In this document: piece after piece, positions 41,781-52,811 of the stretch
Numbering within the stretch: the first letter of the stretch is position 1
How the letters are laid out: each line of letters starts with the position of its first letter
Source of the DNA: Emmonsiellopsis sp. PD_33
Lineage: Eukaryota > Ascomycota > Eurotiomycetes > Onygenales > Ajellomycetaceae
DNA length: 64,000 bases
Assembly: GCA_032988165.1 (NCBI GenBank)
Contig: JANTQF010000002.1
Location: 1 to 64,000, forward strand
Reading direction: 5' to 3'
Notes under the pieces: model-generated
What the model saw: only the letters and a program-made list of their open reading frames with translations
Databases searched by the model: none
What the model was told of the DNA's origin: nothing
Translations under genes and position numbers: made by a program

Positions 41781-43265
41781 ATGGACGACTCCTACGACAT
41801 CCTCATCGTCGGCGCTGGCATCTCGGGCATCAACACCGCCTACCGCGTGCAGAGCCAGCTGCCCGGCTGCAAATATGCCATCCTCGAAGCCCGCGACGCC
41901 ATCGGCGGCACCTGGGACCTGTTCAGATACCCCGGCATCCGCTCCGACTCGGACCTCTTCACCTTTGGCTTCGAATGGAATCCATGGAACCAGAACAACC
42001 CAATTGCTGAGGGCGGCCCGCTGAGGACGTACATGCAGCAGACCGTCGAGAAATTCGGCATCCAAGAGCATATCCTGTTCCGGCGCAGGCTGGTGGCGGC
42101 CAACTGGTCCAGCACCTCGCACACCTGGACGCTGCAGGTCGAGGATAGGGGCAAACCACGAACCTGTACGGCGCGCTTCGTCGTGTTTGGAACGGGCTAC
42201 TACGACTACGAGGAACCCCTGAACGCCGCCATCCCGGGCCTGAGCAGCTTCCAGGGCCAGGTCGTGCACCCGCAGTTCTGGCCGCAGGACCTCGACTATA
42301 CAGATAAAAAGGTCGTCATCATCGGCAGCGGCGCCACGGCCATCACCCTGCTGCCCAACATGGCCAAACGCGCCGCGCTCACCACCATGCTGCAGCGCAG
42401 TCCCACCTACATCCTCTCCATGCCCAACCGCGGCAGCCTGCTCTCCTACCTCCTCCCGGGCCCCCTCTACCGCCGCCTCCAGCGCATCAACTGGATCCTG
42501 ACCACGCGCATCTTCTTCCTCTTCTGCCAGCGCCTCCCCTGGCTCGCCCGGCGCATCCTCAAGCTCTCCGTCTCCCTGCAGCTGCCCAAACACATCCCGC
42601 ACGACCCGCACTTCGCCCCCAGATACAACCCCTGGGACCAGCGCCTCTGCGTCTCGCCCGACGGCGACTTCTTCGCGAGCCTGCGCAGCGGCCGCGCAGA
42701 CGTCAAAACCGACACCATCAAGCAGGTCACTTCGTCCGGCATCCAGCTACACTCCGGCGACTACCTCGACGCCGACATCATCGTGACAGCCACGGGGCTC
42801 AAGCTGAAAGTCGCCGGCGGCGCGACTGTCACCGTCGACAACACCCCGGTCAAGATCGGAGCCAAGTGCCTCTGGAACGGCGTGATGGTGCAAGACATCC
42901 CCAACGCGGCGTTTATGCTCGGCTACGCCAACGCCTCGTGGACGCTCGGCGCAGACGCCACGGCGCTCTTCGTCGTCCGCCTGCTGAAGCACATGGAAAA
43001 GAAGGGCCTTGTCGCTGCCGTGCCGCGGATGCCGGCGGGCGACGAGGCGACGCTCGAGCGGAGACAGCCGCTCAGCCTGTCGTCGACGTATATTACCAAG
43101 GCGGAGGATACGCTGCCCAAGGCTGCGAGTAAGCGGCCGTGGTTACCGCGGGGGCATTATATGGCGGATTACTTGTTTGCCAGGTATGGGCGGATTGACG
43201 AGTGTTTGGAGACGGTGGAGGGGGGAGGGGGGGTGAGGTTGGTAGAGGGGAAGAAGGTGGTTTGA
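41781..43265 (+). CDS. EthA-like Baeyer-Villiger flavin monooxygenase
   Basis: Single exon, 494 residues. FAD-binding motif ILIVGAGISGINTAYRV at the N-terminus, then GGTWDLFRYPGIRSDSDLF, a block nearly shared with bacterial EthA/EtaA. The type I BVMO fingerprint FQGQVVHPQFWPQD (FxGxxxHxxxWP) is intact, as is the NADPH-binding VVIIGSGATAITLLP. C-terminal ATG motif IVTATGLKLK. It should insert oxygen next to a ketone to give an ester or lactone using NADPH and O2. The start is the ATG at 41781; the frame extends upstream only through non-ATG codons. The coding sequence is very GC-rich at third positions, which produces a long antisense frame without meaning. The C-terminus (GGGGVRLVEGKKVV) is low complexity. 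Confidence 0.92.
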   Translation: MDDSYDILIVGAGISGINTAYRVQSQLPGCKYAILEARDAIGGTWDLFRYPGIRSDSDLFTFGFEWNPWNQNNPIAEGGPLRTYMQQTVEKFGIQEHILFRRRLVAANWSSTSHTWTLQVEDRGKPRTCTARFVVFGTGYYDYEEPLNAAIPGLSSFQGQVVHPQFWPQDLDYTDKKVVIIGSGATAITLLPNMAKRAALTTMLQRSPTYILSMPNRGSLLSYLLPGPLYRRLQRINWILTTRIFFLFCQRLPWLARRILKLSVSLQLPKHIPHDPHFAPRYNPWDQRLCVSPDGDFFASLRSGRADVKTDTIKQVTSSGIQLHSGDYLDADIIVTATGLKLKVAGGATVTVDNTPVKIGAKCLWNGVMVQDIPNAAFMLGYANASWTLGADATALFVVRLLKHMEKKGLVAAVPRMPAGDEATLERRQPLSLSSTYITKAEDTLPKAASKRPWLPRGHYMADYLFARYGRIDECLETVEGGGGVRLVEGKKVV

Positions 43266-44002
43266 TTTGAATTTAGAGATATTGTTTTCTTTTCTTTTAT
43301 GAGTGGGTGGGTGTTTGGGGCTTTTTGTAGTTACACATAGATAGCTAGAGCGGGAATTGCTTTTTATACACCATGACTGTAGTTCATTCATCATTGGCTG
43401 GGTGTAGCCAGTGTAACTTCATATTCAGTAACTAACGAGTTAACTCTGCAAATATCTGTTTGATCCAAGTTGGATACTTCATACTGGTGTGCAGATTTGA
43501 ATACAGAATGTTTTATGATTCTTAAATTCAAGGATGGGGATGAAAAGATCCATTAGATTCACTAACTAGTCAATATCCATATCCATGACTAGCCCTAAAT
43601 AAATAGATCATAAATAGCAGATATCATAGTTGAATAAAATAAATACTCGCCACAGCCCCTCAGACCAGACCCTGCCCTAGCTCGATGTTGAGAAAAAGAT
43701 AAAGATAAAAATACCCATCTCGCCCCTGAACCGCCGCTAGACATGTCTCGGCCGGTTGAGATGACGTTCTGGCCCTGCACACGGCAGAAATCTTGACCTG
43801 CATCCCTGTGCACGAAAACTTGACTCCGGCCATGGCGTGGTGGGATCATGAGTCTGATCTCTTCGCGGGGAGATAATCCCCAGTTTACGTTTATATTCCC
43901 GTGAACTATTTACTGAGTTATATCGCCATTGACCTCTCCCTCCCTAATATCATATCCCCCCTCAACCAAACGAGGGGCATCACCACCACCACAACCACAA
44001 CC
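43266..44002. other. Spacer between BVMO and glycogen branching enzyme
   Basis: About 740 bp. No gene seen. Left part is A/T-rich 3' flank; right part (ACCACCACCACAACCACAACC just before the ATG) is the leader of the branching enzyme. It is the probable boundary between the accessory cluster and the core genes. Confidence 0.5.
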
Positions 44003-46522
44003 ATGGCCACCACCACCCTCGCCCCCAGCAAACCGCCTGATGGAACCGGTCAGTCTGCCATCTTCCTTTCAAGCATTGTCGCGTCTTCTCCTCTCCTCTC
44101 CTCCCCCGTCCATCCACCCGCTCCCCGCTCAACCTCCATAATCCACAGGCGTCATACAGCTAGACCCCTGGCTCGAGCCGTTCCGCGACGCCCTGAAGAG
44201 CAGATTCGGCCATACCGCGGACCGGATCGCGACTATCAAGGAGACGGAGGGCGGGTTGGCGGAGTTTGCAAAGGTGTGTCCTCTATCTATTGTGTTGTGT
44301 TGTGCTTTGCTTTGCTGTGTTGGCTGGGGTGCCCCGCGCTGACCTGGTCCGTGTTGGATTGTAGGGCTACGAGAAGTTCGGCTTCAACGTTCGTGGGAAT
44401 GGGGATATTGTGTATCGCGAGTGGGCGCCGAATGCGGTTGATGCGCATCTTATTGGCGATTTCAGTATGTTGGTGTTGATGGGAAGCTCCCCATGTGTAG
44501 TTTGTTATATACCCGACCACTGACTGATGGATTGTACAAGACAATTGGGACCGCAAGGCCACGCCGATGACGAAGGATGCCTTTGGGGTATGGGAGGTTA
44601 CGTTGCCTGCGAAAGACGGTGTTCCGGCCATCCCACATAATAGCAAGGTCAAGGTGCGTGGACTCAATTGATGCTCGTTATTTACATATTCATACTTATT
44701 TACCTGTCCCCGATATAGATCACCCTGACCACCCCCACCGGCGAACAGCTCGACCGCCTCCCCGCCTGGATCAAGCGCGTCACGCAGGACCTCGCCGTAT
44801 CCCCCGTCTACGACGCCGTCTTCTGGAACCCCCCGCCCTCCGAACAATACACCTTCAAACACCCACATCCGCCCAAGCCAGCGAGCCTGCGCATCTATGA
44901 AGCCCACGTCGGCATTTCCTCGCCAGAGACAAAAGTGGCGAGCTACAAGGAGTTCACAACGAACATGCTCCCGCGCATCGCCGGGCTGGGGTACAACGCC
45001 ATCCAGCTCATGGCCATCATGGAGCATGCATACTACGCCAGCTTCGGGTACCAGGTCAACAACTTCTTCGCGGCGAGCAGCCGCTACGGGACGCCCGAGG
45101 AGCTCAAGGAGCTGATTGACACGGCGCATGGGCTGGGGCTGGTCGTGCTGCTGGACGTGGTGCATAGCCATGCGTCGAAGAATGTGCTCGATGGGCTGAA
45201 CATGTTTGACGGGACGGACCATTTGTATTTCCACGGCGGGGCCAAGGGCCAGCATGAGCTGTGGGATAGTCGGTTGTTTAACTATGGCAGCCATGAGGTG
45301 TTGAGGTTTCTGTTGAGTAATTTGAGGTTCTGGATGGAGGAGTATGCGTTTGATGGGTTTCGGTTTGATGGGGTTACGAGTATGTTGTATACGCATCATG
45401 GGATTGGGACGTGAGTGTTTATTTACTTTTGTTTGTTTCTACCTTGTGAGGGCCACGCTGACAGTTGCAGTGGTTTCTCCGGCGGCTATCACGAGTACTT
45501 TGGCCCCAGCGTGGACGACGACAGCATCACATATCTCATGCTTGCCAATGAGATGCTGCATGAGATATACCCATACTGCATCACGGTTGCAGAGGACGTG
45601 TCTGGCATGCCGGCGTTGTGCGTACCTCTCTCGCTGGGAGGAGTAGGGTTTGACTACCGCCTGGGCATGGCGATTCCGGATATGTACATCAAGCTGCTCA
45701 AGGAGAAGCAGGACGAGGAATGGGATATGGGCAATCTCACCTTCACCCTCACCAATCGGCGGCACGGGGAGAAGACCATTGCCTACGCCGAAAGCCACGA
45801 TCAGGCGTACGTATACACGGCACATCTACACGCGTGGTTAGAAGCTAACTAACTGAATATCTACGTCTAGTCTGGTCGGCGACAAATCGCTCATGATGTG
45901 GCTCTGCGACAAGGAACTCTACACGCACATGTCTGTGCTGACCGAGCTGACCCCGATCATCGAGCGCGGCCTCAGCCTGCACAAGATGATCCGGCTCATC
46001 ACGCACGGCCTAGGCGGCGAGGGCTACCTCAACTTCGAGGGCAACGAATTCGGGCACCCGGAATGGCTCGACTTCCCGCGCGCCGGCAACCAGAACAGCT
46101 TCTGGTACGCGCGCCGCCAGCTCAACCTAACCGAGGACCCCCTGCTGCGCTACAAGTTCCTCAACGAGTTCGACCGCGCCATGCAGCTGGCGGAGCAAAA
46201 GCACGGCTGGCTGCACGCGCCGCAGGCATATATCAGCCAGAAGCACGAGGCGAACAAGGTGGTTGTTTTTGAGCGGGCGGGGCTGGTGTGGATTTTCAAC
46301 TTCCACCCGACACAGAGCTTCACGGACTATCGGGTTGGGGTTGAGAGGGCGGGCACGTATCGGATCGTGCTGGACACGGATGCGGCGGTGTTTGGCGGGT
46401 TTGGGAGGAATGTGGCGGAGACGAGGTTTTTCACGACGGCGGAGGGGTGGGATGGGCGGGGGAATTATATGCAGGTGTATGTCCCGACGCGGACGGCGCT
46501 GGTATGTGGGCTTGCCGAGTGA
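44003..46522 (+). CDS. GLC3: 1,4-alpha-glucan (glycogen) branching enzyme, GH13
   Basis: Forms alpha-1,6 branches in glycogen. Seven exons: 44003-44048, 44149-44273, 44365-44464, 44541-44653, 44719-45410, 45471-45806, 45871-46522; 687 residues, usual for eukaryotic branching enzymes. The N-terminal CBM48 part includes YREWAPNAVDAHLIGDFNNW. The GH13 barrel has all four signature regions: DVVHSHAS, GFRFDGVTS (nucleophile Asp), VAEDVSGMP (acid Glu) and AESHDQA, the last split by the final intron. Other family blocks: YNAIQLMAIMEHAYYASFGY, NFEGNEFGHPEWLDFPR. Cytosolic. The coding DNA is GC-rich at third positions. This is a core gene; the symbol follows the yeast name. Confidence 0.95.
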
Positions 46523-47073
46523 TTTGACTGTTTTGTTTGAGTGGATGCTGACGAGAAGCAGGTTCTGGCGCGGGAAGAGTAGCGGGTAACCATTGATCCG
46601 GGCAGTGATGTGAGGGGAATGTTAGTTCGGGCGACATGGGAACGATGTAATGACTGCAATTGACGAGAGTGTCTGTATCTGCTGGAATTGATTCCCGAAT
46701 CCGAAATAAAATAAATGCTGCTCCAGCCAAGAATGAATCTGATATCAATCCGGGTTTTGATCGTGGGTGGATCCTGCGAGCTAGCCGTAACTTTGCGTAA
46801 TTTTGCGTAATTTTTCCCGCCCAGCGCCCAGCGTGTGGTTTGTTGTTCTCTCGCCCGGCGTCACGTACGGTACGGTACGCGGCTGAACAGGGTGTTCCGG
46901 CCAGCATCCGCGCGTAATCCCCGTACGGTCAGGGCAATACGCGTACGCCCGGCTAGGCGTAACGCGAGCACATCCGAGCCTCACATTCTCGCTCTTTCTC
47001 TTCGCTCCCAACCTCATCTCTCGCCCGTCTCCTTTTCTCTCCATCCCCCCCGTGCTCCTCCACATCATCCATC
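46523..47073. promoter_or_regulatory. Promoter of ATP synthase beta, with GCGTAA repeats
   Basis: Contains CCGTAACTTTGCGTAATTTT followed by GCGTAATTTTT (46785-46816), i.e. three spaced CGTAA copies, and further on ACGTACGGTACGGTACGCGG (46864-46883). A pyrimidine-rich leader (CTCGCTCTTTCTCTTCGCTC) runs to the ATG. These look like promoter elements of a highly expressed nuclear gene for mitochondria; the binding factors are unknown. Confidence 0.5.
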
Positions 47074-49302
47074 ATGTTCAAGAGGTATGTAGCCAGCTCA
47101 ATTCCACTGCCGCTCTGTCCCGCCTCCTCTTGTGCGTGCGCTTGCTGACCCGTCGACCCTCTCCCGGTCCCTTCGTCCTCAGCGGTGTTGCCCGGACCTT
47201 CGCCAGGTCTGCCTTTGCACGACCATCCGCCGCCCTCCCATCCGCCAGAAACAATGCCCTGCGCGCTCTGACCGCCAGATTCGCCAGCACCGAGGCCTCC
47301 AAGATTGGCAAGATCCATCAGGTCATCGGTGCCGTCGTTGACGGTACGTGTGCGATCTTTTGTTTTGTTGTTGACGATTTCAAGCTTGTGGTTGGGTTGG
47401 CAAATTACACCACGAAAAATATTTTCCCGTGGCCGCCGCGGCTCCATCGGGATGGCCGCACACCCCCTCCCATTCAATTGCCCACAAACAAATCCAACTT
47501 GTGCTTCGGATTCAATTCGGCTGGCTTTTCGAGGCCAATGGCTTTTTTTTTGGGCTGTTGTGGCTCTGATGCTGACTTTGGCGGATAGTGAAATTCGATA
47601 CCGAGCAGCTGCCCTCCATTCTCAATGCCCTCGAGACCACCAACGGTGGACAGAAACTAGTCCTTGAGGTCGCGGTATGTTTGTCTCTGCCCTCTGTTCC
47701 GCCATTGGCGATGGATTCCCCCTCTTGGCCTTGTTTGCTCGCCAATTGGGTGGTCCTGCTGATGGATTCGATGGCTGACGGTTTGTTTATTTTATAGCAA
47801 CATTTGGGTGAAAATGTTGTCCGAACAATTGCTATGGACGGTACGCCGATCCCATTCCCTTTATAGCCATCGCAGTTGTTGACATCCTACCTTTATAGGT
47901 ACCGAGGGTCTCGTCCGTGGTGCCAGCGTCACCGACACTGGCAACCCCATCATGATTCCCGTCGGCCCAGAGACCCTTGGCCGTATCATGAACGTCACTG
48001 GTGACCCCATTGACGAGCGGGGACCCATCAAGACCGCCAAGAAGGCCCCTATCCACGCTGATGCCCCAGAGTTCGTTGAGCAGTCGACCACCGCTGAGGT
48101 CCTTGTTACCGGTATCAAGGTCGTCGATCTTCTCGCTCCCTACGCTCGTGGTGGAAAGATTGGTCTCTTCGGAGGTGCCGGTGTCGGAAAGACTGTGTTC
48201 ATTCAGGAGCTGATTGTGCGTATCTCTCTTGCCATCGTCGATATTGTTTACTAACAAAAAGAAGAACAACATTGCCAAGGCCCACGGTGGTTACTCCGTC
48301 TTCACCGGTGTCGGTGAGCGTACCCGTGAGGGTAACGATTTGTACCACGAAATGCAGGAGACCCGTGTCATCCAGCTCGATGGCGAGTCCAAGGTCGCCC
48401 TCGTGTTCGGTCAGATGAACGAGCCCCCCGGAGCCCGTGCCCGTGTTGCCCTTACTGGTTTGACCATTGCCGAGTACTTCCGTGACGAGGAAGGTCAAGA
48501 CGGTATGTTCCCAGCCCGACTACTACTTGTATATATAACTAATCGTGATAGTGCTTCTCTTCATCGACAACATTTTCCGCTTCACCCAGGCCGGTTCCGA
48601 GGTGTCTGCCCTGCTTGGTCGTATCCCATCTGCCGTCGGTTACCAGCCCACTCTGGCCGTCGACATGGGTGTCATGCAGGAACGTATCACCACCACCAAG
48701 AAGGGATCCATTACCTCCGTCCAGGCCGTCTACGTGCCCGCTGACGATTTGACTGATCCTGCCCCCGCCACCACCTTCGCCCATTTGGACGCCACCACTG
48801 TCTTGTCCCGTGGTATCTCCGAATTGGGTATCTACCCCGCCGTCGATCCCCTTGACTCGAAATCCCGTATGCTTGACCCCCGTATCGTCGGTGACGACCA
48901 CTACCAGACCGCCACCCGCGTCCAACAGATGTTGCAGGAGTACAAGTCGCTCCAGGATATCATTGCCATTCTGGGTATGGACGAACTGTCGGAAGCTGAT
49001 AAGCTCACTGTCGAGCGTGCCCGCAAGCTGCAACGTTTCCTGTCCCAGCCTTTCACCGTCGCCCACGTTTTCACTGGTATCGAGGGCAAGCTGGTCGACT
49101 TGAAGGACACCATCCGGTCCTTCAAGGCCATCATTGCCGGTGAAGGTGATGACCTCCCCGAAGGTATGTCGACCCTCCATCCTTGGATTTTTTCTTCTTG
49201 TGATTGCTAACTTGTCCTACAGCTGCCTTCTACATGGTTGGCGACTTCGAGTCCGCCCGGGCTAAGGGAGAGAAGATCTTGGCCGAGCTCGAGAAGTCGT
49301 AG
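47074..49302 (+). CDS. ATP2: Mitochondrial F1Fo ATP synthase subunit beta
   Basis: Catalytic beta subunit of F1. Eight exons: 47074-47084, 47183-47343, 47589-47674, 47798-47840, 47899-48215, 48265-48502, 48552-49163, 49223-49302; 515 residues. The first coding exon is only 11 nt (MFK plus two bases). The N-terminus FKSGVARTFARSAFARPSAA is a mitochondrial presequence. P-loop GGAGVGKT, GVGERTREGNDL with the catalytic Glu, Walker B VLLFIDNIFRFTQAGSEVSA, DPAPATTFAHLDATTVLSR, and the C-terminal DELSE (DELSEAD) lever are all present. Codon choice is strongly biased (GGT, GCC, ATC, AAG), as in highly expressed fungal genes. All junctions restore the near-invariant protein. Most reliable annotation in the window. 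Confidence 0.98.
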
Positions 49303-50522
49303 ATGTGTGGATAACCTTTTGTAGATTTAAAACCGAAAAAACCTAGCGTGTCCATCATCAACCCTCTCCGGGGGTAGTGTCTCTTTGGTTATTTAACTGG
49401 GAGTTACTGCCTCCGCTGTGTTATTTTAATTTTCAATTTTATTTTATCTCTTGTGATATTTTTCTTATCCTCTTGTCCTCGCTCGCCGCTTTTTCTCTTT
49501 GTCTTGTCTTGTCTTGTTTGTTAGAAATATGTTCTCCGTTTCCTGGACCAAGACGAGTCGAATCGAATCGAATCGAATGGGTTCGGCCTGTCTGTCAACA
49601 ATGAACGAACGAAACCCGTCTCAATCTACGTGTTAACGTATGTACAGTACCTATGGGTCTTGACTCTCTTCAATCAGCTAGTCAGTCAGTCAGTCACTCT
49701 TCTTGGATTGGATTGCGTTGGATTGGATAGGCATTGTTTCACGCGCGAAAAGAACGAAGAAATAGTGTGTATGATGTAAACCAGATGAGATCAGATCAGA
49801 TTAGGGGTCAATTGATAAGATACATGGCATAGTGATAGTCTCGGATAGGGATCCAGATGATGTATATGATACTAGTATGTATGATATGGCTTTGAGAAAG
49901 ATGTAGGTAGGTAGGGTGGGAGGGTGTATATTATGTGTGTATCTACTGTAGCAAGGGGGAAAGGGATAATAGCTTCATTTTTAGAATACCCTGCTATTAA
50001 TTAATTACCTTGCCATATGCTGTGAGGAAGTTGGAAGCTTGACTGACTGCCCAGTTATGCAATTGACTTTATGGAGATCACATGACTACATGCGGGCGGC
50101 CGGGAAGTTAAGTTTCCTGATTTGGAAGAGGGCTAGGGTTTAGGGCTAGGTCTGGATGTTTATGTTTGGATGCATCGATTTGCGAGTTTGATATCATCGT
50201 GTCGTGAGATACTACTACCCAGGCAGCTAACTTAGTTAACTACCTAGCTTGTTGGCCGCTGGCAGCCTGCGGAGGATTCGATGATGGACGAGTTTCAGTC
50301 CAGCTCGTATCATCATCAACCCCATATAAAGCCAGGAGGAGCTTGGGGCTGAAGAAGCCAGCTTCAACCCGTCCCATTTCTTCTTCTTCTTCCTCCTCCT
50401 CCTTCCTCTCTCTTTCAAGGGAATTGGCTAACCAACTAACTAGCTAGTTTAACTGCTAACTAACTTGAACTCTGGATTGATCGAACGCGTGAATGAAAAA
50501 CCCACCTACTGGCCACCATACC
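49303..50522. other. Gene-free spacer with simple repeats
   Basis: About 1.2 kb. (TCGAA)n near 49557-49577, (GTCA)n near 49681-49696, CTTGTCTTGTCTTGT near 49502-49516. Right end includes a TTCTTCTTCTTCTTCC tract near 50380-50395 and TAACTAACTAGCTAG, then the leader of the F-box/ankyrin gene. No gene seen. Confidence 0.55.
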
Positions 50523-52811
50523 ATGCCACCCCCCCAACCCCAATCCCAACCACAACTCCTCCGCCTCCCCCACGAAATCCTCCTCGGCGTCGCAGACGCG
50601 CTGGACAAGGAATCAGACATCTACACCCTCGCCCGTCTAAACCACTACACCCTCGACATCTTCCTCCCCCATCTCTACCAGCGCAACATCCGCTACTCCG
50701 CCGGCGCGGCCCTGCAATGGGCTGCCCGCCACGGGCAGCAGCCAGCGACGAAGCTCCTCCTAAGCCTAGGCGCGGATCCCAACGGGCCGCTTGCATCGGG
50801 TGATCGGCCGATAGTGACCGCCGCACGCAAGGGGCATGCGGGGGTGGTTGGGTTGCTGATTGACGCGGGGGCAGCTGTGGAGTGGGATATTAGTAATGAT
50901 AAGCGCCGGATGTCGCCGTTGATTGCCGCGGCGTCGACGGGGAGTGAGGAGGTCGTTGAGCTTTTGCTCCGGCGTGGCGCGACGGTTGATTTCGCGGATA
51001 AGTCGGGGAAGACGCCATTGCAGTTTGCCGCCGCCGGCGACGGCGCGGTGGAGATCGTCAGGATGCTTTTGGAGGCGGGTGCTGATGTCAATTGCCGCGG
51101 CGGGGAATGGGTCCAGACGCCTCTTGCGAACGCGGTCATTCAGTCTGGAGATGAAGATGTGGTACGGCTTCTGCTTGAGAAGGGTGCGGATCCGCAGATG
51201 ACAGATCTTGGGAATAGGACAGCCCTGGCGCATGCTGCGATCGAGGGACATTTCAATCTTGTAAAGCTTCTTGTCAAGCAAAGCGAGGAAATTCATGGGT
51301 ATGGCGTGGGAGAAGGTGCGCCGCTCGGAAACGCTCTGGCTATTAAGCATGAGGAGATGGTCAAGTGGCTTCTTGAGAACGGCGCGGACCCCAACGGCGA
51401 TGGCGAGGGGACCTGGACGCCGCTTGCAGCGGCTGGGGAGGAGCAGAGTGAGGATTTCGTCCGGCTTCTTCTGGAATACGGCGCTGATGCCTGTTTGAAG
51501 ATTGCGGGCCATGGTATGACGGCGCTTCACCTTGCCGCGCAACGGGAAAGCTTGGCTATCGTGCAACTCCTACTTGAAAAGGGCGCGGATCCTGATGCTC
51601 TGGATGAGCTGGGAAGATCCCCGCTCCACTGCGCCGTGGAACACCAGTTCGACGACGAACCGTCCGTTGTGCAAGAATTGATAAAGCGTGGCGTCAACCC
51701 AAACACCCGCGCTTGGGAGGGCGGATGGACGCCTCTCATGCGCGCATTGCGCCGGGACCATCGCGAAATCACCCTCATGTTAATCGGATTACCGAACCTG
51801 GACGTAAATATTGGGACACCCGCTTATCGCTCGCCGCTGATATATGCCGTCAGGCAGCGAAACAGAGCGGCCATTGACGCCTTGCTCGCAAGGGAGGATG
51901 TCAAGGTCGATATCAAGGACAACGAGGGAATGACGGCGCTTGCGCATGCCGTGGTCGAGCCTGATCTACAGAGCGTGATAGAACAGCTACTCACGAAACA
52001 CAACGTCGACCCAAACTCCCAATCCCTCGTGGGGAAGACGCCCCTCTCGTACGCCGCGGAGAATGGGCGATTAGCAGCCGCGTCGCTATTGCTCCAACAC
52101 GGCGCAGAGATCGACCACAAGGACAACGACGGAAACACCCCTCTCGCCCTCGCGTGGACATGGACAAACGACCGTCTCGATATCGTGCATCTCTTCCTCC
52201 AGCACGGCGCAGACATGAACTTCGACGGCGACGGCACGGCGAAGGCCGGCCTCCTCCGCTACGCAGTGCTAAGAGACCACGAACCGCTGGTCAAGTACCT
52301 CCTCTCCCTGGACGACTTCGACCCAGACACGGGCGACCAGAGCGGCCGCACAGCGCTCTTCCACGCCATCCAATACCGGCACGGTATCATGGCCAAGCAC
52401 CTCCTAGGCCACGGCCGCATCAACCATAACGCCATCGACGGGCACAAGCGCACGCCGCTCTCCCTCGCCGCGTTAAACGGCCATCTCGACATTGTCCGCC
52501 AGCTCCTGCCCCTCGTCGCCCCGCGCAAGCCAGCAGATTATAAACCGCTACTAGACGCGATGAAGCGGGGAAACCACAAGGAGATAGCCAGTGTGGCTTT
52601 CGACGGCGGCGACGCATGTGTGTGGTTACCGCTGTGGCTGGCGGTGTTGTACGGGCATGAGGAGGTCGTGAAGGTGCTGCTTGAGGAGGACTTTGGGGAG
52701 GGAGGGAGTGGTGTTGATTTGACGCCGTTGCGGGTGGCGGCGGAGTATGTGTGGATGGCTGGTTTGATGAGGGATAGGATGGAAGCGGTAAGAGTATATT
52801 TTCCCTCCTAG
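50523..52811 (+). CDS. F-box / ankyrin-repeat protein
   Basis: About 762 residues from the ATG at 50523 (context ACCATGCC); an in-frame ATG at 50493 would add ten residues. Residues about 11-55 form an F-box-like segment: LLRLPHEILLGVADAL, then ARLNHYTLDIFLPHLY. From about residue 57 on there are roughly twenty ankyrin units, e.g. AARKGHAGVVGLLIDAGA, TALHLAAQRESLAIVQLLLE, SPLHCAVEHQFDD. Such proteins usually hand substrates to SCF ubiquitin ligases; here that is inference. The frame runs to the TAG at 52811, but GTAAGA at 52788 and TTTCTAG at 52867 could splice out the last seven codons and give a different short tail ending at 52903. No close relation to the NLR's ankyrins. Confidence 0.85.
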   Translation: MPPPQPQSQPQLLRLPHEILLGVADALDKESDIYTLARLNHYTLDIFLPHLYQRNIRYSAGAALQWAARHGQQPATKLLLSLGADPNGPLASGDRPIVTAARKGHAGVVGLLIDAGAAVEWDISNDKRRMSPLIAAASTGSEEVVELLLRRGATVDFADKSGKTPLQFAAAGDGAVEIVRMLLEAGADVNCRGGEWVQTPLANAVIQSGDEDVVRLLLEKGADPQMTDLGNRTALAHAAIEGHFNLVKLLVKQSEEIHGYGVGEGAPLGNALAIKHEEMVKWLLENGADPNGDGEGTWTPLAAAGEEQSEDFVRLLLEYGADACLKIAGHGMTALHLAAQRESLAIVQLLLEKGADPDALDELGRSPLHCAVEHQFDDEPSVVQELIKRGVNPNTRAWEGGWTPLMRALRRDHREITLMLIGLPNLDVNIGTPAYRSPLIYAVRQRNRAAIDALLAREDVKVDIKDNEGMTALAHAVVEPDLQSVIEQLLTKHNVDPNSQSLVGKTPLSYAAENGRLAAASLLLQHGAEIDHKDNDGNTPLALAWTWTNDRLDIVHLFLQHGADMNFDGDGTAKAGLLRYAVLRDHEPLVKYLLSLDDFDPDTGDQSGRTALFHAIQYRHGIMAKHLLGHGRINHNAIDGHKRTPLSLAALNGHLDIVRQLLPLVAPRKPADYKPLLDAMKRGNHKEIASVAFDGGDACVWLPLWLAVLYGHEEVVKVLLEEDFGEGGSGVDLTPLRVAAEYVWMAGLMRDRMEAVRVYFPS

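Noticed and set aside
41643..42611. Antisense frame of 322 codons opposite the BVMO gene
   Set aside because: It mirrors a GC-rich sense gene with strong third-position bias, lacks any domain and its translation is low complexity. The sense strand has full BVMO motifs.
33286..43265. Classical secondary-metabolite cluster
   Set aside because: No PKS, NRPS, terpene cyclase, prenyltransferase, transporter or Zn2Cys6 regulator is present in or next to the five genes, so a degradation or tailoring set is the more careful reading.
44287..45399. Antisense frame of 370 codons opposite the branching enzyme
   Set aside because: It crosses several well-supported sense introns and has no recognisable motif.
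48539..49180. Antisense frame of 213 codons opposite ATP2
   Set aside because: Codon bias of the highly expressed sense gene leaves the opposite strand open; no domain.
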